Assembly (NCBI GenBank): GCA_904063045.1
Contig: CAJFCJ010000013.1
Coordinates: 229,470-293,469 of the forward strand
Direction of reading: 5' to 3'
Source of the DNA: Dimorphilus gyrociliatus
Lineage: Eukaryota; Annelida; Polychaeta; Dinophilidae
DNA length: 64,000 nt
Both the position numbers and the translations under genes were made by a program. Positions 10,921-24,866 of this stretch are shown here, piece by piece. A model generated the notes under the pieces. It saw nothing but the letters and a program-made list of their open reading frames with translations, made no database searches and was not told where the DNA came from. Numbering within the stretch: the first letter of the stretch is position 1; the number at the start of each line of letters is the position of its first letter.

Positions 10921-13900
10921 TCAAAAAGTTTGCGAATCATTCAGTGGACAATCTTCTGTGTTATGATTATCGAATTCTGTTGTGGAAATGCAAAAAGCAA
11001 TAATAAATAGATAGAGTTGTGCAATTTCATTTTTTGACAAACCTTCGCAAATGTCACAATATAACCTTGCTCTGCGTTTTATTGTAATAGGATCTTGTTC
11101 TAAAGGATCGTCAGATTCACTATGTACGACAAATAGAACAAATAAATGATGGTAATTCCATATTCTGGACAGAAATTATTAGTAATGAAGGCAAAAAAGA
11201 GACTTACTCTCCAGTTTTTAAGATGTCAATTTGCCTTTGTAATTCAAGTATCTGTTTTTGTTGATCTGCAATTATTGTCTTTTGGAAATCCAGTTCGGCC
11301 TTAACCTAAATTAATAAATAAATATACTTATAACTATTTAACAGAGAAGCTTCTAAAAATTTGTACCTGTGAGCTATTATCGTTCCTATCTCTTTCCTTA
11401 GCAGGTGAACCTGGAAGTGAAAAAAAAAATATTCTATTACACTATTGTTCGATAATTTACAAAAAACTTTTTTTTGCTTACTTCTATTTCTATGGGATTT
11501 TAATTCCTCCGCTTGCTGAGCTATCTATTAACATAAGAGATACTTGAAATAAAACAGTTGATTTTTTTATTGTTCAATAAATTTGACCTTAGACTCGAAA
11601 TCTTGTTTTAGTACAGCTTTCTCGTTCTTTATTTTTTCCAGCTCAGAAGTAATCTAAAAGTTTAAAAGAGAGTTATGTAAATATTTCGAGATCAAACTAA
11701 AATATATATATTTACCTGAGTTACTCGTCGGTGGAGGTCTTCTTTCAACTCAAAGTTCAAGTCACTGGTCGCTCTACGTATGGGAAAAATGATCGATTAA
11801 AAATTTCGATGTTTAAAACTTTTTTTATTATGTGTCGTCCACTTACTGTAGGCGAGCTTTTTCCCCAGATAACAAATCAATTTGATTAGATTGCTCGACT
11901 GTCTATACACAATAAACATTTAATTATTAACTATCACTCTCAAAGTGTAGCACTTACTTTTTTACGCAGTTCCTCTATTTGAGAATTATTGCCCTAAAAG
12001 ATATAAAAAAAAGAGAAACAATACCACTATTAGTAAAATACTCTGCAAGTATTGAAATATTACATTACCGATACATTAGTAGTGTGTTTAGTTAAATCTT
12101 CTATTTGTTTCTGCAGGTTTATTAATAACTCATCTTTTTCAAACACTTCACTCTCTAGCTCATGGCACTTTTTCAGCTGAAAATTATGTTTGAAAATATT
12201 GACCGACAAAGTTAAGTGTTAAAGCTAATACCAAATCATCGATTTGCTGAGTGGCACCGGGATTCAAAATATCCGATGAGGTTGCTTGCCCTTCGTTTCT
12301 GAGCCTAGATTTGGTGTCGGAAAAATTAAATTAAGTTTCTAAACAGTATTCGAATATGGTAATTAGAGCTATTGTCAATTAATTTCGTGCAATACGCCAA
12401 TGGGTAAATCATGCAATGAAGATAGATAGATAGACTATAAAGAACTACTTTTAAGGTAACAATTAAAACGGGTCAACTTAAATTTATGCAAAACGGTTAT
12501 CATAGTCCTAATTGCATAAATAATCATAGATAGTAGATTAATATCTATTAATACTAGCTGAGCTTGGTAAATTATTTTATCAATAGAAAATTGGTAACTA
12601 CTATTGAAATTGGGTAAGAGCAAGATAGTTAAATGTTATCTGCATCAGACTAAACTGTTAGTGAGTTTTAAACACTAAAATATATAAAATAAAATTAATC
12701 ATTTCAGGTTTAATTGATTTAACAAATTAAATTAGGATCAAATTTTCAACCAATTTAGTTTCTGTCAAAAAGACGAACCTGTCACTATCCTGCTTGACAG
12801 AGGATGATTCAGAACTGGCAGCTTTTCTTAGATCTTCCATCATTGCCCGCTTTAGTTATGAAATAATAAATCAAATCTAAACACCAAAACTAGATAGTCA
12901 AGACAATAAAACTAATTTCAAAATAGAGTTATTATATAACAATTAACATTAGATTTATGTATTGACCAATAGTGCCAAAATACTTACATGCAATAGATTG
13001 AAAGTAGAGTAAATAATACACCAAAGAAGACAATATAAATTTACTTACTAGGTTCGTAACTTCAGCATCCCTTTCCTGTTTTTCGGTAGAGACTATAGCC
13101 AATTTTTGCTTTAAATCTGAATATACAAATAATATCAAACATTATTATTCTTTTAAAAAGAAAGCTCTCCTTAAATTTTTAATGATAAACCTGCTATTTC
13201 CGTTTTAAGGTCTTTTATAGTGCATTCTAAATTATCATTTGCGTGAGCTTTCAAAGCATCATTTTTCATTAATTCTAAGTATCAAAGATATAAGTAAGCA
13301 TTTACAAAGACAATAATTGCATTAACTACCGTTTAAATGTGTCTGAACATTTGTATAACGTTTTTCTAGTTGGTTATAAGCTTCTTCTTGCTGACCCACT
13401 TGTATTTGCATATCATTAACGGCTTCGTCATGTTTGAAAATCAGATTATCCATATTCTCCTTCAACTTAATTATCTCATCTTCCAAATTGTATTTATTTT
13501 TCTTTTCTAGATCTAAAGTTTGTTCCAAATCCTGAACTTTAGTCTCCAGAGATGATTTTTCCTGTAGTTCTTTCTTAAGACTGTCTTTCAGTTGGTCAAC
13601 TTTCCCATTAATTTTATCCTTAAAAAAGAAAACAAACACCGATGTATTTACAGACAATATAAATTCAAAATCTCTGAAAACCTCTGAGTTTTCTTTATCA
13701 GTAAGCAAATTGTTGATTTTAGATTCATTGTCTCGTTTTAGCTGCTGTAATAATTGTATTTCTTGATCTTTACATTTGGAGACCTATTTAAAAATTAAGT
13801 AAAATTATTAATTTCCTTTTTGTAAGTCAATTTCCTCACATTTTCCAAGTCCAGTAGTTTCTGTTCCAAAGATTTTATTAAATCTTCTTTTTCGGATTTG

Positions 13901-16900
13901 CAGTCTTCAAACTGTTTGGCTGTGCTGGCTTTTGAATGTTTCAATTCTTGAATCGTATTCTAAAAATTATCACAAAGTTTAAATATAAACTACAATTCTT
14001 TATTAATTATGGAAACCTCTAAAGTGGAAATTTTCTCCTCCAAATCGTTTCTGAATCCATTTTCCTTTTTCACAGATTCCTGTTTGACTGACTTAAGTTT
14101 TCCATCTATGTATTCCTTTTTAAATTATAGTACAAAACATTATTAATACAGTCTCTAAATAAATAAATAATATATTTTTTACTTGGACAGCCAATCGAAA
14201 AGATTCAACCTGAAAAATATAAAAATATATTTGTCCAGTAGTCAGAAATATTTACTGAATGTCTAATATAATTACCTCTGCTTCGTCAGTTTTAAAAGAT
14301 AAAGAAAAGAAATAATCCAAATTCTCAATATATTCCTTCAAACTAACAGCTTTCAATCTCTAGAAAAGGATTAATGCTTTGAATTTCGTATTACTATTCA
14401 CGTGGATTAATAAACAAACCCTGTTCAGTTGGCTTATTTGCTTTTCAGCTTCAGTTAATTCCGAAATAGTTCTGTCTTTCTCCGCAATAGTGTCTTTCAA
14501 TTTTTTATCATATTGTTCTTTATCCTATTGAAAGAAAAAAACAATTAAAAATTATTCTTGACATAATAATTTCATTATATAACAATACTTACTGCACTCA
14601 GTGTATTCTTTAGTTGCCTTATTTCTCTCATAACATTTTCCTTCTCCGATATAATTTCCTTCATACGTTCCCCATCCGAGCTCAAGTTCTTGGAAAATAT
14701 CAATAATTATTAAATGCTATTACAAATGGCAAAAATTAAAACCTTTTCATAATTTTCTACTCTTTTAGTCATATTGCCTAGATCGTCGGCGATGTTTTGT
14801 TTTTCCAAAACTAATTGTTTTATACGCTTTTCCTGTTCTTCCTCCAGCTATGAATTTGTAATGGTTAGCTCTTAATTACTCCATTGAAAACAAAGTAAAA
14901 ATGTACATACTGATTTAAGTTTGTTATTGCTTTTTAATAAGTCTTGTTTAAGATTTTCATTTTCAAAATGTGAATTTTTGAGGTCAACCTCAATAGATTC
15001 TTTTTGCTAAATAACAGTGTTTTTTTTACATTCTATCTGTTGAAAAGATTTATGACCTACTGTTGTTAATTTTTTCTCCAGTGCAAGCAATTCTTGTTTA
15101 AGATTTTCATTTTCAGAAAGAGTTTGTTGTCGACTCTCTACTGCAACCTCTTTATCCTACAAAGGTATATGTATAACTTTCTATAATGCATTTTATATCT
15201 ACGAATATTACCTTTTTCAAGCTATTTTCCAGTTCGAGTAGTTGACGTTTAAGAATTTCATTTTCGGATAAAGCGTTTTGCAAACTTTCTTCAACGGCTT
15301 GCCTTTGCTGTTTTTAATTATACACTCTAGATTGATAGTACTATTTCAACTAAAAAAAACTATGTTATTTACCGATTCAACTAACTGCTTCATGTCATTT
15401 ATTTCGTACAGTACTTTTTCTTTTTCAGCCACTGCGTTCTGTAGCAGCTCTTCTTTTGCTTTTTGATCCTTTTAGCGAAATATAAATAAATTACAATTCT
15501 TTAATCACTTAATAATAAATTTTTAAAAAATTTTACTTCTTTCAATATTCCAATTTCATCCATAAGATCTTTCACGTTGTTAGCAGCTGTTTGCTTTTCT
15601 AATTGTTCTTTCCGTACAGAATCACTAATAGATTTCTGATTCTTTTAAAGCAACAGATTAAATTAGCAATGCCAAAAAATTGAACATAACAGATTACTTA
15701 CCTCTTCCAGGAGTGATATTTTATCCAAATATTCTTTTTCAGCTGTATTTTTCTCTTCAAGAAATTCCTTAAGCTTTTTATTTTCATTATCTTTTTCCTA
15801 TAATTGAACAAGTCAAAATAGAAATATTTCTTCTCGAAATAAGTAAACCTACAATCTTCAGGGAAGATAATTCAGTCTCAAGTCTTAAAACTTTTTCCAT
15901 TGCAGCCTCCCGTTCAAAAATTGACTCCTTGAAACTTTCGTCTCTCTGCTTCTTGTCCTAAGAAAACACTTAATGAAACACAGTTAAAAGTATAAACTTC
16001 TTTCGCTTACTAATTCCATGTAAGCCAATTTTTGTTTAATTTCCATCATTTCAGTTAAAGCAATCTCTTTAGTTTTGTTATATTCTTCACATTTCGTTTG
16101 TGCCTCCTCAAGTTGCTTCAACAATTCCTTATTATCTTTCTGTTATATTAAAAATTTTATTAAATATTTAAAATTTGTACAACGGGAAAACTACCGTTTC
16201 TATGATATTTCCCCTCTTAATCTCATTTAGCTCTTTTAAAGCTGCATCTTTTTCGTTAAGTAATTGGATATAACGTTGATCTTCTTCAATTTTCTTACTC
16301 TGTAAGGTAATTTCATTTCTAACATGCTTTTCATTAGTTATTTTTCATTTACCTGTAATTCTTCTTTCTCGATCGTTCCCTCCTCCTTTGCAAATTCCAA
16401 TTCTTCAACTTTTCTATTATGACATTACATTACAGTAATAATTTATAATAACTATTGCAATAACTATTGCAGATAGGGTATTTACCTTCTTTCGTCGTCT
16501 AACTGATCTGTCATTGCCAACAGATCATTTTCTAATTTTTGAAGTGTTTGTTTTAATTCCATGTTCTCATCGTGTATTATATTAAATTCTTTTTTTAAGT
16601 CTTGTACATAGCATTCAGCCTGAAGAGAGTTGGTTAAGTATCAAATAGTTTTTGTAGTATATATATGCATGTATGTATGTATGTATGTTTATACCTCATC
16701 CTGTTTATTATAAGCAGAAGCGATCTCAGCTCTATCGTCATCTCTCTCTTTTAATAACTGGGTGATGTGTTGCTCTTTTTCTTTAATAGCTTTTTGTAAT
16801 GTTGTAACTGATACAGAATTCATTGATGGTCTTGAATTGGTCTTCTTCGTCTAGATATGTTCGATTAAAAGATCACTATTAATATCAAGAATATTTTAAT

Positions 16901-18601
16901 TGCCCTAGATGCAAGCAATTTACAAATAAAAATAATATTCAATTTACAATATTAATGCTAAACTACAAAATTGGCATGCTTGAAATGATGAAAAAAATGA
17001 AATATTATCTATATTAAATAACTCAGATAGATAATGTGAACATTCCGTAATTTAAATTATTACCAGCTTTTAACAAATACAAAAAAATATAATAAAATAC
17101 ACAAAAGAAAGATATAAAGCAAAAGTTGCTCAAAATTGATTGTTAAAGACTTTCATTCATTTTTTTTCATTTAGATATTGCAGATTTTACTTAGAAAAGT
17201 TCTCTCTCAAATGAAATACTGTCAAGTTTGTTTTAAATTGTTAACTTTGGACAATTTGTAAATAAACCTTTTGAATTTGATTAATTGCTGAAATGGTATT
17301 TTTTCTGGTAAAGTGTAAGAAAAAGAAAAGAAAAGAAAAATAAATGACATCACACCTGAATAGCACCAACACCCAATCTTACCCTAGATCGGGACACACT
17401 GGAACAAACCGATGAACCGATAGAGGATATACTCTCCATACTTCCTGACAGATCTCGAGACATTTTTCTTCCTCCATACGGCATTATTGGAGTTTTTCTG
17501 GATTGCATGGGTGGTTCTTTCATAACATTTCCTGGTTTTGCAAATAGTCCATGATCTGGTTCGCACATGAAATATCTGAGGAAAAACAACACGATTATTT
17601 TTTTAAAACTTTTATTAAAAATATTATTACCTTTGTCCTTTCACTACTCCATTGTTTTTTCCTAACGGTTGATCCAATTCCACGCCTATCCAAGTTCCAT
17701 CAGAAAATTGAGTGAGGCCAATGAAACGAACTGTTCCATGTTTTGTTCCAGAAACAATAACTCGATCTCCTATACCATAGTCTAATGAGGACGGCGGGGC
17801 GGGAAGCACTGAATCCGTGGGTGTGGTTTTCTCTAAGGGTGGTGTGGCACTACTTGAACTGAGACTAGAAATGGGTTTCGAGTTTGCATTAAACTCTTGA
17901 CTAGGAAGCTTCCTCACCCTGTCGGCTCTAACAAAAGTTCCTCTGTTTGGATCACACTATTCGGAGATTGAATTAGATAATATTATATTGTATCATGAGA
18001 ATTCGTGTATATGTATATTTACTTGAAAATATCGAATACCATTATACATTCCATCATGATTTCCATAACATTCATCTAAAACTAGTCCAACTAAGAGACC
18101 TTTTGCAAAGCTAGTCTCGCCAATATAAGCGATTTGTCCTTTTTTTCCTTTAGTAGTGATAACACGATCTCCAACCTTTAAATCTTCAAAAGAGTTATCA
18201 GAAAAATCCGGTACTTGCGCTTGTGGATCTGCAATTGCAGGTTCTTTAAATTTTGCGATTGTAAATACATGATAAAAAAAATACAGCAACATAATCGTAT
18301 TAATTCTATGAAATAACAAACCAGGCAAACTTTCTAAGACGTCATTCTCATACTTTGCCAATAGTTTATTTGGTACGCCTGCGGCTCTAACACTCTTCTC
18401 AAAAGCGCCTGCATTCAAGACATACGAAATAAGAATATGCGAAATAAGTAGGTTTATTATCGGAAATTGTCGATACAATATAAATTAACTGTAAATCAAC
18501 AGTTGGTAATGAATTTAAGGGGAAAGTACATTACCTTGTGCCTTAACTGGTCGGGCTAATTTGGAACCTGGCCCGGGTAATTTCGAATTTCTCTGACTCA
18601 T
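10921..18601 (-). CDS. CLIP1: CAP-Gly domain linker protein, CLIP-170 type
   Basis: Microtubule plus-end tracking protein. The ATG is at 18599-18601 ([18 protein letters not shown]). First coding exons: 18601-18535, 18408-18322, 18243-18023, 17956-17631, 17575-17356 and 16850-16695. CAP-Gly 1 ([19 protein letters not shown] to YFQCDPNRG) spans the third and fourth exons; CAP-Gly 2 ([19 protein letters not shown] to [10 protein letters not shown]) spans the fourth and fifth, separated by a Ser/Pro-rich linker. A serine-rich stretch ([20 protein letters not shown]) follows. From 16850 down to about 11120 more than twenty short exons with introns of 50-80 bp encode a long heptad-rich coiled coil. 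The last two exons (11119-11043 and 10976-10921) make a single C-terminal CCHC zinc knuckle, [16 protein letters not shown], as at the tail of CLIP-170, where it folds back on the CAP-Gly domains and binds p150Glued. The coiled-coil exon borders were not all fixed. Confidence 0.92.
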
Positions 18602-19402
18602 TTATTTTAAAATTCTGCTCCTCCCTGAAACAAACAATATTATAAATATATTGTGTCGAAACTTGAATAAATATTGCGTAGGTCATATAAATAAAAGGCT
18701 TAATAGGGTCTGCAAATCATTACTAAAAACAGATCATTAAAAAACTTGCGATTCAAATGAAAATCAGCATGGGGGAAAGTTGATCATCATAATGTCACAA
18801 AGCATCTTTGAACAATGAAGCGTGTCTGCACGTACAAAATCAATAATATACACTTGTACGATGACTCACAACTTGTACATTTTCTAGGGAACTTTGATGT
18901 TCTTTTTGAAAACGACATATAATCTAACAGTACTATATAGTCTTTAGCTTTCGATCAACTACAGATATAATAGGAAATCAAATTATCTTACCGTAGGGAT
19001 ATTAAAAACAATATATTAAACGAGGTAAAATGTTAAAAGAGACGCTTAAAATGCAGACAGCGTTCAAACATGAGAACAATCAATATGGCGATATTAGAAT
19101 GATTCTAAGTCTTGCGTAAAATATACCACTCAATTCTGTACGTTCATTTTCCTTGAGACTTTTTAAAATAATAAAATATTTTTTATTTGCTTATTGATAT
19201 TTTAAAAAATAAATTATTCTATACTTTCAACTGAAACAATTTTTTTCATCCAGTGTACATCTATTTTGAAAGTAAGTAACAAACATCCGGTCACATGATT
19301 TGGAAGTGGAAAGTTGTCTGCTCCACCGTTGTCGCCATATACGTTCTCGCCCCGTAATAGCTTCATTCACAACTGGCAATGATTTAAAAATACGCAGGGA
19401 AG
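18602..19402. promoter_or_regulatory. shared upstream region of the divergent CLIP and TBC1D9 genes
   Basis: An 800-bp gap between two genes transcribed away from each other, so it must hold both promoters. It includes a TCACATGA element at 19291-19298, about 105 bp before the TBC1D9 start, and a more GC-rich patch at 19320-19360. No extra coding frame seen. Confidence 0.5.
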
Positions 19403-22400
19403 ATGTGGATCAAACCGTCCTTTACCAGCCATAGTTCCCTTACATTATGGTAAGCATCTCATTTTTTTCTGAAAAAGTACTTGCCCTAAATAAAGTACAA
19501 GTAACTTATTGAATCAGCTGTTCGTCAAAAAATTTGCACAGCATTCTCGAAAGTTAGTTGTATAAATTATTTGTTTTTTTACAGGGCTGTGGAACGAGCC
19601 AATCCTTATTTTCAGCTTCAAAGAAGAAAGGGTGTAGGTAAGGGGCAAGGATTGAGTGGTTTGTTCGTAGGAACTTTCGACTCTGTTTTTGACTCAAAGG
19701 TGAATTATTTATTTAATACTAAATACTAGGTGACGATTAGAATGAAAATAGACTGAGACATTGTGCTTTTATACCCGTATAATTGCTAATTAAAGCGATA
19801 CATATACTGTATATATGGAGAATAGCTAAATATCATAGTCTTTTGTAATTTAATTTTTTACTAATGTTCTTTGTATGCATATATAGGCACCATCATATCG
19901 CATAGTGCGTACTCCTGAGGCCAGTAATAAAGTCATGAGTAAATATTTTAATTAAATATAAGTTTTTACCTAACTAATTCATCTCTATTTTTTTAAGCCA
20001 TTTCACTCGCTTGGGATAAAGATGAAGCCTATAGTGATTTTGAATGGCTTGAAAAACACCTATTGCCTACAATTGGTATGTTTGGATTGTTTCTTTTTAT
20101 ATTATCAATTTATTCATTCGGAATCATATTTTATTCCATTAAGCCACAATTATTTTGGAAAAGGACGAAGACGTAGCTCAATTTATACAATGTAAAATTG
20201 AGAGTATTATTGCTAACTCTCCGACTCAAACACGTCTAGAAGATCCCGACAACTTTACACGCTCAGAATTAAAATTTTTCAAACTGTTCAACATGCCCGA
20301 TGAAGAGAGATTAGTCATCTGTAAGCGATAAAAATTTATTGAATAATTATATATTATTCATAAATGTTATGTGTTACAGATTATTCCTGCAGTTATTGGA
20401 AGAATAAAATACCTAGACAAGGAAAACTGTATCTTAGCATAAATTATTTATGCTTTCATTCATTCTTTATTGGTATAGAGACAAAATTAGTTATACGTTG
20501 GACAGACGTTGTAGTATGTATTTTAATCATTCTTTTAGCAGTATCTTTAATTCCTTTTTTGAATCCAACCTTTTCAGGACTTGCATCACGGTGGAAATGT
20601 TATTTCCGATTCTCTTAACATATATACTCGAAAAGAAAAAGTAAAATTAAATAAGATCCTTTCACAAACCCTTTCTAATTATACAATAAACAGTACTCTT
20701 TCAGAGTATTATTACACGGGGAAGAAACGTACAGATTGTGCGAGCAATTAGCCAACCTGGCAATGAGACAGTAAGAATGCTAACGTTTCCTGAGAAATAA
20801 TTATAACGAGCTTTATTGTCAGGTTAATGTCCGATGAAGTTTTTCAAAGGGATCGCTCCTTGCCTAAGAACAGGTTTTTTTTTTCGTTTTTAAATATATC
20901 TAAGTATACCAGATGTTACAATTTTAAATTTATAGGAGATTAAACTTGAAAGATCAGTCTTCGATAAAACGAGATTTGGATGCTAGAAAACGAAGTGAAA
21001 CATACAGGTGTCAATTTAATTTACCTGTGGAGGAAAAATTAGACGGTGAAACAGAGTGTTCATTATGGACTCCATATGATAAAAAGAACTCCTCAGGAAA
21101 ACTGTATATTTCCTCAAGCTATATATGCTTTGCTAGCAAGGTCTGTAGCTTATAAAAAGCAATTTCTTCTTCTTTTTTTTTCCTTAAAAATAATAATCTA
21201 ATTTATTTATTTTTTTTATGTAACATTTTCTTCAGGTTGAGGATCTTGTTACGTTAATTATACCAATGAGAGACGTGTCGGTTGTGGAGGTGGTTAATAG
21301 TAATTCAAATAATCGTGTATTACCCAATGCTTTAGTTATTTCCATAAAAGGCCAAGTAAGTATACAGAGTATTAATTAATTATTATATGAATGGAATAAG
21401 ACTTTTTCTCCTTTTTTTTTTACTTGCAGCCTAGCATACTAGTTTCTAATTTGATAGATAGAGAGCAGGTTTTGGCGAAAATAACAAATTTTCTGGCGAG
21501 CCAAGGTGCCCCCAGAAGGTAGTCTTTTCTCATTTATCGAAATTGCAAATATGATAGCTTTTCACTGTCCTTACAGAATTGATTCACGACCTAATTCCTT
21601 TTCCGAAAACGATAGCCAATTGCCGGCCATTGGTGAAAGTTTGTATTGGTTCATTTAAAATTCATAAATTAAACTATATAGTTTAACATTAATATAGGTA
21701 AAATTGAATTTCAACCGCAACTACTCAGCAAATTTCCTAAAGTACTCGATGAAATAGAGTTGGCTTTGGAGAAAAAAAAAATAAAAGAATGGGATAGATT
21801 ATTTGCAGATTATGGACGAGGAATAACCATGTATAGGGTTCACGAAGTTAGACTAGCAGTCTTAAAAGGCTTACCGGAAAAGTATAGAGGTGAATTGTGG
21901 ATGGTGTTTTCTGGGGCCATTAACGAAATGGCAAACAACCCTGGATACTATGAGAGTTTAGTAGAAAGATTTATGCATACTGTAAACGTAGCTACAGATG
22001 AAATTGAACGCGATCTGCATAGATCACTTCCTGAGCACACTGCTTTTCAGTCAAACATTGGTATTGACGCTTTGCGTCGTGTTTTAAGAGCGTACGCATT
22101 TAGAAATCCTCATATTGGATATTGTCAAGCCATGAATTTGATTGCTGCCGTATTGCTCTTGTACGCAAGTGAGGAGGAAACATTTTGGCTCCTAGTTGTT
22201 CTATGTGAGAGAATCTTACCGGACTATTATAATACGAAAGTAGTTGGTGCTCTTGTGGACCAGAGGGTATTTAGCGATCTTGCTAAGGACCACATTCCTG
22301 AAATCCATAATAAACTGGACGATTTAGGCTTACTCAATATGGTTTCGCTTTCGTGGTTTCTGACACTGTTTATAAGCGTTATGTCTTTTGCTGAAGCAGT

Positions 22401-23860
22401 CAATATAATGGACTGTTTTTTCTACGATGGAGTTAAAACTTTATTTCAATTCGCACTAGCTATTCTTGAATCGGTAAAAGACGAACTACTCGCATGTAAA
22501 GATGAAGGAGATGCTATGACCGTTTTGAACGATAAGTTCCGATGCATTGTCAATTGCCATACTGAACACAGAGTTAAGGAGGTTGAGAAGAGAATCTACG
22601 TACGTCTTAAAACTTTTACTGTTTATTAAACATAATTTATATGCTTCTTTCAGATAACGGAGTTAGTTGATTCGGCTTATAGACAATTTCAGACTCTCAC
22701 GAATAATCGAATTTTCAATTTGAGATCTAAACATAAAATTAGTGTCGTTCAAAATTTGGAAGAGATTTCCATGAAAAATGTTATACGTAGTGTAGCGAAA
22801 TGTACAAAATTGGAAAATGAAGCTCTTGAAGAAGCTTTTATTGTTTTCCGCGAAGAGTATGTTACATCTAAATTCTATAGAACTGATCCACGACCTGCAA
22901 TAGATATATTAGATAAATTTGATCCTCAAAAACCGTATTATGAACATTACAGAATAGAATACGAAGCTTTTTCTGCAATATTTGTTGGTGTAACACCGTG
23001 GGGAATGTCTGAAACCGGACAGGATTTGTCACTCAAGCTCTTTCGATTGCTTGATAGCAGAAAGAGTAACCTTATTAATTTCAGAGATTTTGCCTGGGCT
23101 ATGGGCATTTTAAGCTCAAATGATCCAGTGGCGAAAATAAAATTACTATTTAGAATGCATTTACCACCAGCCTTTAGATTTGAAGATGGAACAACATTCG
23201 AGAAATCTTTCCTCTCGCCTACATCTTCTATCGGTAGGTTTGTCGAATTTCTTTTGAAATTCCACATGAATTTTATTTTCGTTTAGCTATTCTAGATGAT
23301 GGAGTTGAAGCAGAAAATTTTTTCTCCGGTGAAAGTAAACCTAAAACCGCTGTTAATCCTTCAGACCTGGTAGTAGATAAAGAAAAGAAGGTAGAAGAAC
23401 CTCTATCACCTCTGAACCAAGTAAGAAGTGTTTTGTGCGATAGTACACTTGTATTTTTGTTAAATTTGTCATTTATTCACAGCCACAGTTTATTGAACTA
23501 TGTAGAATACTTTATGCTCTGGTGAACAGTAGCACATCTGGAAGAGAAGATCAAGAATTGTATCACGCCGTAGCAAATTTTAGTTCCGTAATTCTTCGAC
23601 TAGGAGAAGAGGAAAAGAAATTGGGCCGCTCAGTATCAACTTCATCTGGTTTGACTTCAGCTTTGAATGACAATGGAGATGATCTACCGAAAAGAAGACA
23701 CAGTTTGACAGAAGCAGATCTAGAATGGAGAACCACATTCAAACAAGTCTTAGCCTCAATTTTAAACGAAGAAAAGTTGAACGAGTACTTTTCATCCGGA
23801 TTCAACCTAACCAAGTATATTGAGGACTATCGGAAAAAATCAGCAAAGTTTCCTGTTTAA
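19403..23860 (+). CDS. TBC1D9: TBC1 domain family member 9-like Rab GTPase-activating protein
   Basis: Rab GAP with two GRAM domains, a TBC domain and an EF-hand-like region, the order found in TBC1D8/9/9B. The start [16 protein letters not shown] sits at 19403 (exon 1 19403-19449) and joins exon 2 (19585-19699), which reads [18 protein letters not shown] 1 has [19 protein letters not shown] (from about 20382); GRAM 2 starts near 21000 with [15 protein letters not shown]. The large TBC exon (about 21698 to 22600) carries the arginine finger in [12 protein letters not shown] and the glutamine finger in IGYCQAMN, so it should be catalytically competent. The EF-hand-like segment ([19 protein letters not shown], near 23060) lacks the canonical Asp ladder. 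About sixteen exons, mostly with tiny introns. The stop is at 23858-23860, with AATAAA at 23955-23960. The family contains close paralogues, so 9 versus 9B is not resolved. Confidence 0.93.
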
Positions 23861-24336
23861 AAAATATATATTTTGAAATAGTCTGAAAAGTTTGTGTTGA
23901 ATATTTGTTTGAGGGAAAAAATATGTAAAGGGTCGAAAACACAAAATGGAAAAAAATAAATAAACACAATATGTGCTTTTTGAAAACCAGTAAACGTAAA
24001 TTAACAATTTGTAACATTTTCATAAAGGTCTATATGTCATTTGGAATATGAGAAAGTATAAACATTAAAATGTAGATGATAAGACATAGTTTTTTCGATA
24101 AATTTTAAATGGGAAATAAAATAAGTTTATATTCATTTTGAAAAGATCTTTTGATTCTTTTCTCCCTTTTGAAACAAATTGCAGTTGCTGCTTCCAATAT
24201 AGATGCTGGTACGAACTTGAATATTTTGAATCACGTGCTAGAGTAGGCTGTTTCCAATTGGCTTGTAACTGAACACGTGATTATCCACTATATTATTTTG
24301 TTGATCATTTTCTCTTTGGAGTCTCCGTTGAGCAGG
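23861..24336. promoter_or_regulatory. 3' end of TBC1D9 and promoter region of the next gene
   Basis: Holds the AATAAA at 23955-23960 and, further on, two TCACGTG boxes (24231-24238 and, inverted, 24273-24280) at about 100 and 60 bp before the next ATG. Confidence 0.5.
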
Positions 24337-24866
24337 ATGGTTGACCGTCAAGATAGCAATCAAATTCTGAAACCTCCAACTCCACCTACAGTAATTATTA
24401 TTAACTTTAGTTTCGGGTTGGCTAACTAGACTCTTTTCCTATATAGACGATGGAGGAGGATAGAGATTACGAAAATTGCGGTTTACTTATAGAAAACTAT
24501 TCCACCGATGAGAAGTTGGGAATGATGACTGAGAATCGAAAACTATGTCAGCTGAAAGAGGAATCCAGAAATCAACCGATCCAAAGTGCCCCACAAAATT
24601 GTGTAGCAATTAAACAACAACCGAAACAGTCTGAGCTTGTGGTTGGTCCTCCTCCGATGTATTTTCTTCAGGAAAATAGAACAACAGCTGCCAACCTAAG
24701 ACAACAACGACTCAGATTGGAGCGTATCCGCGCGGCTAGAATGAGTATCAAAGATCTTCGCGAAAGCGTTATGAATACAAAGGAGAAGGTTATCCTTTTC
24801 CTCAGTGTCGTAATTATTACTTTTACTGTTGTACTTGTAACGTTTGTTCTTTCTACTCCCATTTAA
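24337..24866 (+). CDS. unrecognised tail-anchored-like membrane protein
   Basis: Two exons, 24337-24390 and 24447-24866, joined in phase 0 across a 56-bp intron, give 157 residues. The N-terminal part is hydrophilic and acidic (MVDRQDSNQILKPPTPPT, then MEEDRDYENCGLLIENYSTD). A middle proline patch (VVGPPPMYFLQ) follows, then a basic helix with many arginines (LRQQRLRLERIRAARMS). The last 26 residues are a single strongly hydrophobic segment (VILFLSVVIITFTVVLVTFV) with only a few residues after it. There is no signal peptide, so a cytosolic protein anchored by its C-terminus is the simplest reading. I do not recognise the family. The downstream ATG at 24450 could also start a 138-residue form. 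Confidence 0.6.

Noticed and set aside
12435-12623. Small minus frame inside CLIP
   Set aside because: Lies in one of the longer CLIP introns, is not coiled-coil-like and lacks usable splice sites in phase.
22947-23267. Antisense frame of 106 codons opposite TBC1D9
   Set aside because: Shadow of the coding exon on the plus strand.
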